Below the pieces are notes generated by a model that worked only from the letters and a program-made list of their open reading frames with translations, searched no databases and was not told the DNA's origin. Below are positions 1-5,658 of a stretch of 8,012 bases of DNA, piece after piece (position 1 is the first letter of the stretch; every line of letters starts with the position of its first letter). Made by a program: the position numbers and the translations under genes. The DNA is from Verrucomicrobiota bacterium (GTDB lineage: Bacteria > Verrucomicrobiota > Verrucomicrobiia > Verrucomicrobiales > DEV007), in the NCBI GenBank assembly GCA_027618625.1, contig JAQCER010000108.1, forward strand, positions 1 through 8,012, given 5' to 3'.

Positions 1-2
1 AT

Positions 3-569
3 GTCGAGGTCAATGGCGCGGACGTCGCCGTTGAGACGATGGCCGTGGCCGAAGTCGAAGGCTCCCTGGAGTTTTTCCTCAGCCCTTCGGACATGAGCGG
101 TTCGCTCGACCCGCGGTTCCAGAGGACGCACGCCGGTGCCGTCCACGTGCCGGTCGTGACACTGGACGGGTATCTCCAAACCCATCCCATGCCGCCCGCG
201 CGCCTCGTCCGCATTATTGTCGAAGGCTTCGAGCACCAGGTGCTGCGCGGCGCGCCCGGATTAATGGACGATCCGGGCGCGGAATTCATCATCGCCGTGG
301 TGCGGGACGCCTCCCCGGAGATGACGGCCCTGCTGCGCGGCTCCGGATTCTCGTTTTACAACATCAGCGACCGCGGCCTCGAGCCCGCCGATGCCATCCG
401 CTTCATCCGCCGCGGCGACTTCAACTACCTCGACTGGTTCGTCACGCGCCGTCCGCCGGCCGAAGTGGCCGCGATCTCCAGCCGCATGATGCCGCTCGTC
501 CGCCGGATCGACCTGAAGAAAACTTCGATGCATCGCCCGGAATGGGAGGCGACGCGTCCCTACGCCTGA
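3..569 (+). CDS. FkbM-family SAM-dependent methyltransferase, C-terminal part (5' end outside window)
   Basis: The frame is open from the first complete codon at 3 and reads 188 residues to TGA at 567, so the N-terminal SAM-binding part lies off the left edge. The visible part fits the second half of the FkbM methyltransferase fold: a strand and loop ending in LSPSDMSGSLDP (about residues 26-37), a VVTLDGYL segment (about 51-58), then RIIVEGFEHQVLRGAP (about 70-85), the equivalent of the family's KIDVEGFE..VL.GA motif. The tail includes a FNYLDWF segment usual near the family's C-terminus. Family members O-methylate sugars or other small acceptors, often in surface polysaccharide or natural-product loci; the substrate here is unknown. 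The usual Asp of IDVEG is Ile, and the usual acidic residue of the next strand is absent (IIAVVRD), so activity could be altered. The family call is fairly sure; catalytic competence is not. Confidence 0.8.
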   Translation, partial: VEVNGADVAVETMAVAEVEGSLEFFLSPSDMSGSLDPRFQRTHAGAVHVPVVTLDGYLQTHPMPPARLVRIIVEGFEHQVLRGAPGLMDDPGAEFIIAVVRDASPEMTALLRGSGFSFYNISDRGLEPADAIRFIRRGDFNYLDWFVTRRPPAEVAAISSRMMPLVRRIDLKKTSMHRPEWEATRPYA

Positions 570-839
570 CGAGAATCCGCTCTGCTAATGAACGGGTGGG
601 AGGTGATTGCGAGTGTGACCGATGAATACAGACCTTTGCCGCTGAATCCCAGCCCTCTACGCTCTTGCGCAATAATCCTCAAGAGGGAAATAGATAAACC
701 GCGACGACACTAAGACCAAGGGCCCAAAGCCTGAGGCAGTTCTGTAAGTATTGATGTATTCGTTACCCTGGATGGGTTCGTTTCTTCGTTTCTTCTGTTT
801 TGAGTTGCGCCTTGGGGACTCGATTGGTAGAGTTCCTGC
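570..839. other. Intergenic region, no gene seen
   Basis: No convincing ORF lies here on either strand. A 6-base inverted repeat, CTCTTG at 662-667 and CAAGAG at 680-685, could form a hairpin with a 12-base loop, but no T-run follows on either strand, so it is at best a weak terminator. From about 697 to 735 there is a purine-biased stretch with repeated AAG and CGACGAC-like units that resembles degenerate intergenic repeats I recall from Verrucomicrobiota and Planctomycetes. Near 778-798 GTTTCTTC occurs twice. I see no well-matched promoter pair in front of the gene at 840. Confidence 0.5.
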
Positions 840-1451
840 ATGAAGTCTGCATTTCTCTGTCAGATGTTGCTCATCGGGATGTTCGCGGGTCCATCGCTCG
901 GGGATGAGATCAGGACTTTTTCGACGGCAGATGGATCAAAGGTGATCAAAGCGGCCATCACCCAAATTCTTCCGAGCAAGGACGGTAAGCGCTACATTGA
1001 GATTACGCGTGAGGACAACGGAAAACGCTACAATGTGCTCGCCGAGGTTTTCTCCGCTGATGATCAAGCTTACATTGAGGAGACCGTTGCCCTGATGGAA
1101 AGTGGGCGGAACCTGTCAGTTTCGATCAAGCCAAACGAAGATCGCGGCTCTGCTGTGAAGGCCGGAGGGCGAAGTGTTGTCACTGCGAAGCACACTTTCG
1201 ACATTGAGCTTCGGAACAATAGTGAGACCGCTGTTGAGGGTATCGAGGTCAGCTACAAAGTTTTCTACAAAAAGGCGGAACGCGTTTGGGAAACCAAGGG
1301 CACGCAAAGCATTGGCACGTCGAAACGTGTCGATGCTTACAAGGATAACAAAGTTGAGGTCGCAACCGTGAAGCCTCGTGAGTCCCACACCTTTTCCACC
1401 GTGCCAGTGAGTCTGACCCACGATCGTCCCAATCGTGGCGGCCCTGGATGA
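840..1451 (+). CDS. Secreted SHD1-domain-like protein, probably prematurely terminated
   Basis: The 203-residue product starts at ATG 840 with a typical Sec signal peptide (hydrophobic core about residues 5-20, likely cleavage near Gly21-Asp22). Residues about 24-81 (IRTFSTADGSKV...EITREDNGK...FSADDQAYIE) match the SHD1-like pattern of a small beta domain ending in an S..D..YI motif, common in secreted proteins of Verrucomicrobiota and Planctomycetota. Residues about 90-197 are beta-rich (FDIELRNNSETAVEGIEVSYKVF) and look like an immunoglobulin-like sandwich. The exact function is unknown; an extracytoplasmic location is the safe inference. The TGA at 1449 is followed in the same frame by a second TGA at 1467 and then a protein-like stretch to TAG at 1590. 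Related proteins, as I recall them, carry such a tail, so this copy is likely truncated, or carries sequence errors. There is no clear Shine-Dalgarno sequence. Confidence 0.65.
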   Translation: MKSAFLCQMLLIGMFAGPSLGDEIRTFSTADGSKVIKAAITQILPSKDGKRYIEITREDNGKRYNVLAEVFSADDQAYIEETVALMESGRNLSVSIKPNEDRGSAVKAGGRSVVTAKHTFDIELRNNSETAVEGIEVSYKVFYKKAERVWETKGTQSIGTSKRVDAYKDNKVEVATVKPRESHTFSTVPVSLTHDRPNRGGPG

Positions 1452-1592
1452 ACGTTAGCTGTGGGCTGAAAGAAGTCCAAACCGGCGAGTTCGCTGGTAG
1501 ATGTCATGGAAGGAGTCATTGTCAGGGTTACCAAGAACGGGAAGATGATCCGGGAGTTCCGCCACCCATCCAACCTGAAGCAAAATTTCTAG
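1452..1592 (+). pseudogene. In-frame C-terminal continuation of the SHD1-like gene beyond two TGA codons
   Basis: Reading on in the frame of the gene at 840, the first TGA (1449) is followed by five codons, a second TGA (1467), and then 40 sense codons to TAG at 1590-1592. The later part includes VIVRVTKNGKMIREFRHPSN, a strand-turn-strand ending that fits the closing strand of the sandwich domain. Two explanations fit: two nonsense mutations, or a pair of compensating one-base indels. The second is possible because the frame starting at 1448 is open across exactly this interval (through about 1500). A general recoding of TGA is unlikely because several genes in this window end in TGA. Confidence 0.5.
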
Positions 1593-1594
1593 CG

Positions 1595-1633
1595 GTTTTG
1601 ATTTCGCTGGATGAGTCCGGGATGAGTCAAAAC
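1595..1633. repeat. Inverted repeat enclosing a 9-base tandem repeat
   Basis: GTTTTGA (1595-1601) and TCAAAAC (1627-1633) are perfect inverted repeats of seven bases, with a 25-base loop. Within the interval GGATGAGTC occurs twice, at 1609-1617 and 1620-1628, the second copy overlapping the right arm by two bases. It sits directly after the TAG that closes the extended SHD1 frame, where a terminator is expected, but there is no following T-run. It could be a weak terminator or just a local duplication. Confidence 0.35.
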
Positions 1634-1779
1634 TGAACGACCGTTCGACAGGTCTTTGTAAGGCGATAATGGGCCGCACGGTAACCACAATTTTTTCCAG
1701 GCCCCCTATTGACTGTCTTTACGCGGGTCCTCGCTCCAGGATGCTCAGGCAATGCCCAAATTCCGTGGATGCCTCCGCC

Positions 1780-2406
1780 ATGTTGCTCCGCCTGCTCATC
1801 CCTGCCCTTTTGGCGCTGCTCACCTCTTGCTCCTCGCCGCAGCTGGTGCCGGTAGCCGAAGGCACCACCACCCCGCGTTGGCGCATCCATCACCACACTC
1901 AAACCGGAGGCGACACCGGCCCAGTGCGCGTGGATGTTTCCCTCGCCAGTTCCACGGCGCAGTTGCTGGCCAAAGACAACACGGTACTCGCAGAGATGGA
2001 CATCTCGCCTGGCATAGATGGCCACGAAACTCCGCCTGGCAGATTCCGCGTCCTCGAAAAGCTCCCTCTCAAACGATCCAACCTCTACGGCCAGTACGTG
2101 ACCAAGGACACGCGCGAGGTCATCGTCGCCCGCGCATGGGAGCACAAAGGCCAGCGCCCTGCCGGCACCGTCTATCAAGGCATCGCCATGCCCCTCTGGC
2201 TGCGCCTCACGTCCGACGGCATCGGCATACACGTCGGCGAATTCCATCGCGGCCAGCCCAGCAGCCACGGCTGCATCCGCTGCCCTGAGGGCGGGCAACA
2301 ATTCTTCTATGATCAATGCCGCGTCGGCACCCCTGTCACCGTTCACCGCGGACCGCACCCAGCACCCTCCAGCCTGGACGCGCCACCGTCCGCCCCGGTG
2401 CTTTGA
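1780..2406 (+). CDS. Lipoprotein L,D-transpeptidase (YkuD / ErfK family)
   Basis: The 208-residue product begins with a lipoprotein signal: MLLRLLIPALLALLTSC, with lipobox LTSC and the lipidated Cys at residue 17. A YkuD-type catalytic domain fills roughly residues 50-190. The catalytic signature is clear: His151 in GIGIHVGEF, then SHGCIR at 162-167 with nucleophile Cys165. The preceding PPGRFRV motif is also usual. Such enzymes make 3-3 peptidoglycan crosslinks or attach proteins to the wall in the periplasm; the Arg after SHGCI is a common variant. The frame is open upstream to 1669 and has another ATG at 1741, but the start at 1780 places the signal peptide correctly. No good Shine-Dalgarno sequence is present. 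A TTGACT hexamer at 1709-1714 has no matching -10 box. The Pro/Ala-rich C-terminus is probably disordered. Confidence 0.85.
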   Translation: MLLRLLIPALLALLTSCSSPQLVPVAEGTTTPRWRIHHHTQTGGDTGPVRVDVSLASSTAQLLAKDNTVLAEMDISPGIDGHETPPGRFRVLEKLPLKRSNLYGQYVTKDTREVIVARAWEHKGQRPAGTVYQGIAMPLWLRLTSDGIGIHVGEFHRGQPSSHGCIRCPEGGQQFFYDQCRVGTPVTVHRGPHPAPSSLDAPPSAPVL

Positions 2407-2445
2407 TGCTCAACCCTGTCCGCATCTTCCAGTTCCCTCTCCAAG

Positions 2446-3250
2446 GAAACGCTGATAACTCACCTTCACCATGCGAGTCTGCTTCGCCTTAACGGCAGTT
2501 TCACCAAATGCCAGCCGGTGAGAATGGCGTTCGCATAGGGAACCACGGCCGGATCCTCCCATCCGGATCCGGGCGGCGTCGCGTGGCCCTTCATCAACTC
2601 CGACTTCACCGGTTCGCCGTCGGCGATGATCTCGGCGCGCTTCTCCACTCCGGTGTAGCCAGCGTCGGCATGCACGGTCCCGTCTTCCCCGTGCAGCAGC
2701 TTGCTTATCTGGCTGATGTCCGACACGCTGCCTGCTGTGCCTTCGACGCTGTGCACCAGACCCGATGCCGCGTCGGCTCCGATGTGCGCCTTCATGCCAA
2801 AGTACCATTGGTTGACTGCCTTCGTCTGGTGCATATTGGGGTCGCGCTTGCCCTGGCGGTTCTTCGTCGATCTCGGCGCGGAGATGATCATGGCGTCCAC
2901 CAGCCTGCCCTCGCGCATGAGCAGTTTGCGCTCGGTGAGCAGCGCGCCAACCTCGTCGATGATGTGCTAGGTCAGTCAGATCAATGCGTCGAGCAGGTGA
3001 CGGAACTTCAAGACCGTGGTGGCATCGGGCACGGACTGCGCTCCCATAGCAATGCCCGCGGAGCTGCGCATCGCCTGGCTGTCGTAAATGGTGTCCTCCA
3101 GCGCCTCGTCGGCCAACCCGTACCACCTCTGGAGGAAACGAATGCCCAGTTTCCGCTCGATGCCAACCGGCGGCCGTCCGCGCTTGCCTGCGGGATAGCG
3201 CGGTTCGATGAGCGCCACTAGCCTGCGTCAGTCAGAGCACCAGTAAGTCG
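2446..3250 (-). mobile_element. Decayed IS5-family insertion sequence
   Basis: The whole stretch between the L,D-transpeptidase and galE is occupied by an IS5-family transposase on the minus strand, now broken. The end near 2446-2462 (GGAAACGCTGATAACTC on the plus strand) resembles terminal inverted repeats of IS5-group elements, but I cannot find a convincing partner near 3240-3310, so the transposase 5' end of the element is probably eroded or truncated. Boundaries are therefore approximate. CTAG, a target type used by many IS5 elements, occurs at 3218-3221, but inside the coding part, so it is not evidence for a target duplication. The element separates two otherwise unrelated plus-strand genes. 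Confidence 0.75.
2466..3239 (-). pseudogene. IS5-family transposase, inactivated
   Basis: Read from 3218 (GTG) the minus strand gives VALIEPRYPAGKRGRPP, FLQRWYGLADEALEDTIYD and ATTVLKFRHLLDA, the N-terminal region of IS5-group DDE transposases. TGA (2978-2976) and TAG (2969-2967) interrupt it, and the same frame resumes with HIIDEVGALLTERKLLMREG, RLVDAMIISAPRSTKN, HQTKAVNQWYFGMKAHIG and TVHADAGYTGVEKR. The first two catalytic Asp residues are visible (LVDAMI and HADAGY). The expected third part, with the catalytic Glu in a VEHPF-like motif, is missing; unrelated sequence follows to TGA at 2468-2466, and a terminal-looking piece (TAVKAKQTRMVK) appears in another frame near 2470-2505. Upstream of 3218 the residues L-T-D-A-G can be read in a shifted frame, suggesting a lost base near 3219. 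At least three lesions make it non-functional. Confidence 0.85.
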
Positions 3251-3317
3251 CCCCGCAGGTAGCCAGCCCGAACCCCATGAAGCACGGGGAGTGGCTTAGT
3301 AGGGAAACGCATGCCGA

Positions 3318-3346
3318 TTGACAGCAGCTTTGCTCGATGGTTTGCT
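3318..3346 (+). promoter_or_regulatory. Candidate sigma70-type promoter for galE
   Basis: TTGACA at 3318-3323 is a perfect -35 hexamer. Exactly 17 bases later lies TTTGCT (3341-3346), which matches TATAAT at three of six positions. Transcription would begin around 3353, leaving a leader of about 45 bases before the ATG at 3398. The -10 match is weak, so this is a candidate only. Confidence 0.4.
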
Positions 3347-3397
3347 TAGCGGCTGCTTCGAGCTCCCGTTCTTTTCTCCCCTTAAATCCAACAACTC

Positions 3398-4420
3398 ATG
3401 TCCCTTAAAGAAAAAGCCGTCCTTGTCACTGGCGGCGCCGGTTACATTGGTTCGCATACTGTTCGCCAGCTCGTGGAGCACAGCGCTTCTCGCGTCGTGG
3501 TTCTCGACAGTCTTGAGCGCGGGCACGGGGCATCGATTCTTGATCCCAGTGTAAAGCTGTTCACTGGAGATATCGCTGACAGCGATCTGGTGGAGGAAAT
3601 TTTTACCGCGTTCGAAATAGAAGCCGTGATCCACTTTGCCGCGTATACCTATGTTGGCGAGTCCGTTGCCGAGCCGCTGAAGTATTACCGCAACAACACG
3701 GCCGCCCCGCTGACGATTCTCGAAGCCATGCAGCGCCACGGCTGCAAACAATTCATCTTCTCATCGACCGCTGCTACGTACGGAAATCCGGTGAGCATGC
3801 CGATGACCGAAGAGCATCCGCAACAGCCGATCAACCCTTACGGTGCATCCAAACTCATGCTGGAGCAGATCATTCGCGACTGTGAAACGGCCTGGGGACT
3901 GCGTGCGGTTTTCTTGCGCTACTTCAATGCCAGTGGTTGTGCGCCGGATGCTGCCATCGGCGAAGACCACGATCCGGAGACGCATCTGATTCCGCTCATC
4001 CTCATGGCCATCAGCGGAGAACGCGAGCACATCACAGTGTTCGGCGAAGATTATGAAACGCCGGATGGCACGTGTGTGCGCGATTACATTCATGTTCTCG
4101 ATCTGGCCAATGCACACCTGAAGGCGCTCGATTATCTAGGCAAAGGTGGATCTACCGTGGCGTGCAACCTTGGCACAGGAAAAGGTGTATCTGTCAGGGA
4201 AATGCTGACGATTGCAGAATCAGTCACCGGTACGAAAGTCCCGGTAATCTACGGCGAGCGCCGCCCGGGAGATCCGGGAGAACTCGTCGCGGATTCTGCG
4301 CGGGCGAAAGAGCTCCTTGGTTGGGAGGCCGAATACACTGATGTCCGCGACATCGTTGCCACTGCATGGAAGTGGATGACCGGCCCGGCGAAGGGGAGAT
4401 ATGCGAATGTGAAGCGCTAA
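3398..4420 (+). CDS. galE: UDP-glucose 4-epimerase
   Basis: A 340-residue extended short-chain dehydrogenase/reductase that interconverts UDP-glucose and UDP-galactose in the cytoplasm, supplying galactose for envelope polysaccharides and serving the Leloir pathway. The NAD-binding motif TGGAGYIGSH is at residues 11-20, HFAAYTYVGESV at 79-90, the catalytic FSST at 121-124 with YGASK at 148-152 (Tyr148, Lys152), and LRYFNASG at 173-180. The C-terminal substrate part has GTCVRDYIHVLDLANAH (224-240), NLGTGKGVSV (257-266) and RRPGDPGELVAD (288-299). Length and all motifs fit a complete GalE. Leu296 seems to occupy the place of Tyr299 in the E. coli enzyme, a position linked to whether N-acetylated sugars fit; that alignment was done by eye. 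No Shine-Dalgarno sequence precedes the ATG. It appears to be monocistronic. Confidence 0.95.
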   Translation: MSLKEKAVLVTGGAGYIGSHTVRQLVEHSASRVVVLDSLERGHGASILDPSVKLFTGDIADSDLVEEIFTAFEIEAVIHFAAYTYVGESVAEPLKYYRNNTAAPLTILEAMQRHGCKQFIFSSTAATYGNPVSMPMTEEHPQQPINPYGASKLMLEQIIRDCETAWGLRAVFLRYFNASGCAPDAAIGEDHDPETHLIPLILMAISGEREHITVFGEDYETPDGTCVRDYIHVLDLANAHLKALDYLGKGGSTVACNLGTGKGVSVREMLTIAESVTGTKVPVIYGERRPGDPGELVADSARAKELLGWEAEYTDVRDIVATAWKWMTGPAKGRYANVKR

Positions 4421-4566
4421 AGTAATCGTGTCAGCCAGGACGCTGTAGCAGCGGCAACGGTCCGTATTCTACGGCAAGGCTGGTGTATTGCGAGTCGTGA
4501 GTTGCGAGTTGCGAATTCGGCTGGAAGTCCCCCCGCCTGTGGCATAGTAGTCTTTCCGTGTAACCC
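4421..4566. other. Intergenic region with two short hairpins and a GAGTTGC tandem repeat
   Basis: Just downstream of galE are two small perfect hairpins, CGCTG-TAG-CAGCG (4441-4453) and CCGTA-TTC-TACGG (4462-4474). Neither is followed by a T-run, so a terminator role is uncertain. From 4488 to 4518 there is a short degenerate repeat, with GAGTTGC twice in tandem (4499-4505 and 4506-4512) and related TTGCGAG and TTGCGAA units. I see no clear promoter for the following gene, although one must lie here if that gene is not read through from galE. Confidence 0.45.
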
Positions 4567-4821
4567 ATGGAAAAGCAAATCGCAGATCTCGTCGACCCCA
4601 TTTACCGCGACAAAGTGTTGCGGGCACGGAAGCTTTCTGTCGGTGAAAGAATGGCAACCGGCATTGAACTCTTCGAGCAGGCGCTTCAGATCATGCGCTC
4701 CGGTATTCGCCTCCAATTTCCAGATGCCGATGACGCTGCGGTTGAGGAGATTCTCAAGCAGCGGTTGAAGCGCTTGAAACAAGTAAACGAACACGGAATC
4801 TACCAGCCTGCACCCAACTGA
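4567..4821 (+). CDS. Small helical protein, partner of the downstream nucleotidyltransferase
   Basis: An 84-residue soluble, probably all-helical protein with no signal peptide or membrane segment. Recognisable segments are YRDKVLRARKLSVGERMATG (13-32), ELFEQALQIMRSGIRLQFPD (34-53) and DDAAVEEILKQRLKRLKQV (55-73). I recall the pattern R.L...ER...G.ELFE....M..GIR.QFP.AD...V..IL..RL in short hypothetical proteins of Verrucomicrobiota, Planctomycetota and Cyanobacteria, often beside a nucleotidyltransferase gene. It is not a HEPN domain: it is too short and lacks the R-x4-6-H motif. The stop is one base before the GTG of the next gene, so the two are almost certainly co-translated. The function is unknown; an adaptor or an antitoxin or toxin partner for the nucleotidyltransferase is a plausible guess. 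The start has no Shine-Dalgarno sequence. Confidence 0.75.
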   Translation: MEKQIADLVDPIYRDKVLRARKLSVGERMATGIELFEQALQIMRSGIRLQFPDADDAAVEEILKQRLKRLKQVNEHGIYQPAPN

Positions 4822-4822
4822 C

Positions 4823-5398
4823 GTGACCGATGGATTCCAGGCAACGAGGGAAACTATCGCAGCCCTCGAAAAACTGAACATTCCTTACATGCTTGTCGGA
4901 GGCCTTTCGAGCATGGCTTACGGAATTCCCAGATCGACCAAGGATGCAGACATCGTCCTCGCGATCGCTCCGAAAGTATTGGGTAATCTGCTGGCCGAGC
5001 TGGGCCCGGACTATGCACTCGATCCACAAGGGAGCTTCGAGATGGTAACCGGCACTCTGCGCCAACATCTGCGGATTCCATCGATCCGATTCGAGATCGA
5101 ACTGTTTTTTCTGAGCGACGACCCCCACGATCAGGCCCGATTTGCGCGGCGCAGGAAATTTCCTTCCGACCAATTGGGATCGGACGCGATCATCCCATCT
5201 CCAGAAGATGTGGTCATCATGAAGCTCCGCTGGTTCGCGATCGCCAAGCGGGGAAAAGACCGTGATGATGTTCGGGACATCCTCGCCGTGCAGGGCGACG
5301 AGGCACTCGACTGGGACTACATCCACCACTGGACTGCGGAGCACAAAACGCGTGAACTACTCGAAGAGATCCGCGCCTCGATACCACCGATTGAGTGA
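4823..5398 (+). CDS. Minimal nucleotidyltransferase-fold protein
   Basis: A 191-residue protein with the nucleotidyltransferase (pol-beta-like) signature LVGGLSSMAYGIPRSTKDAD (24-43): the GG-x-S helix-capping motif at 26-29 and a D-x-D pair at Asp41 and Asp43. A third carboxylate could be Glu91 or Glu93 in RFEIELFF. Later come PSPEDVVIMKLRWF (126-139) and KRGKDRDDVRDI (142-153), the tail seen in DUF6036 / AbiEii-like nucleotidyltransferases, where KDRDD is typical. Such proteins transfer a nucleotide or part of one to a protein, RNA or small molecule; some are toxins or antitoxins. The substrate here is unknown. GTG at 4823 is chosen because it lies one base after the partner's stop and leaves the N-terminal helix intact; translational coupling explains the missing Shine-Dalgarno sequence. 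All catalytic residues seem to be present, so it is probably active. Confidence 0.85.
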   Translation: MTDGFQATRETIAALEKLNIPYMLVGGLSSMAYGIPRSTKDADIVLAIAPKVLGNLLAELGPDYALDPQGSFEMVTGTLRQHLRIPSIRFEIELFFLSDDPHDQARFARRRKFPSDQLGSDAIIPSPEDVVIMKLRWFAIAKRGKDRDDVRDILAVQGDEALDWDYIHHWTAEHKTRELLEEIRASIPPIE

Positions 5399-5476
5399 CG
5401 GTGGCGCTAAGAAAGGGGATTTTCTCCAGAGGGCTTCTCGGGTTCTCGATATTGGACTCCACATCCATCAACGGTG

Positions 5477-5626
5477 ATGTCCATAGACTCACATTCTTTC
5501 AATTCACTATATGTCCCGAGTGCCAACAATGGTGCCGTGGCTGTCGAGAATTTGACGGGGCGTAACGATGTCGAGCACGCCACCGCGGTGAATGGAATCG
5601 ATCCTGTAGAATCGTATATCGATTAA
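5477..5626 (+). CDS. Possible 49-codon small ORF of unknown function
   Basis: ATG at 5477 opens a frame of 49 codons that closes at TAA 5624-5626. The product is soluble and acidic, with segments such as FNSLYVPSANNGAVAVENLT and VEHATAVNGIDPVESYID, mixed residues and no low complexity. Nothing in it is recognised. It lies 78 bases after the nucleotidyltransferase gene on the same strand, with no clear Shine-Dalgarno sequence. The minus strand is also open here (67 codons from 5710 to 5507), so openness is weak evidence. It could be a real short gene, the remnant of a longer one, or chance. Confidence 0.2.
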   Translation: MSIDSHSFNSLYVPSANNGAVAVENLTGRNDVEHATAVNGIDPVESYID

Positions 5627-5656
5627 GACGATAATCGTTATCCAATAATCGATTAT
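5581..5656. repeat. Cluster of perfect dyads, mostly ATCGAT type
   Basis: Four perfect dyads lie within 76 bases: CACCGCGGTG (5581-5590), AATCG-TATAT-CGATT (5610-5624), GATAA-TCG-TTATC (5630-5642) and ATAATCGATTAT (5645-5656). The last three are AT-rich and share ATCGAT or AATCG cores in a GC-rich background. They end just before the HTTM-like remnant and could be operators for a DNA-binding regulator or a decayed regulatory region. TTATCCAAT at 5639-5647 is only loosely like a DnaA box. Confidence 0.45.
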
Positions 5657-5658
5657 GA

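Noticed and set aside
840..1592. Genome-wide use of TGA as a sense codon
   Set aside because: The methyltransferase, L,D-transpeptidase, small protein, nucleotidyltransferase, TrkA-C and DUF2851 genes all end at TGA at the expected place.
1627..2358. Long minus-strand ORF of 243 codons opposite the L,D-transpeptidase gene
   Set aside because: It is a shadow frame of a GC-rich gene; the plus strand has a lipobox and the complete SHGC catalytic motif, while the minus product has no recognisable domain.
2410..3221. Long ORFs on both strands in other frames of the IS5 element
   Set aside because: They are Arg/His-rich shadow frames. Transposase motifs occur only in the frame that contains the two stop codons, apart from the short terminal piece near 2470-2505.
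3222..3259. CCTGCG / CGCAGG inverted repeat as an IS terminal repeat or recombination site
   Set aside because: Only six bases match with a 26-base loop, and the sequence does not pair with the opposite end of the element.
4567..5398. HEPN-MNT or AbiE toxin-antitoxin system
   Set aside because: The partner is only 84 residues, has no HEPN R-x4-6-H motif and no winged-helix segment, so the pair does not fit either known system by inspection.
5639..5647. DnaA box TTATCCAAT
   Set aside because: It differs from TTATCCACA at two positions and stands alone, so it does not support an origin.
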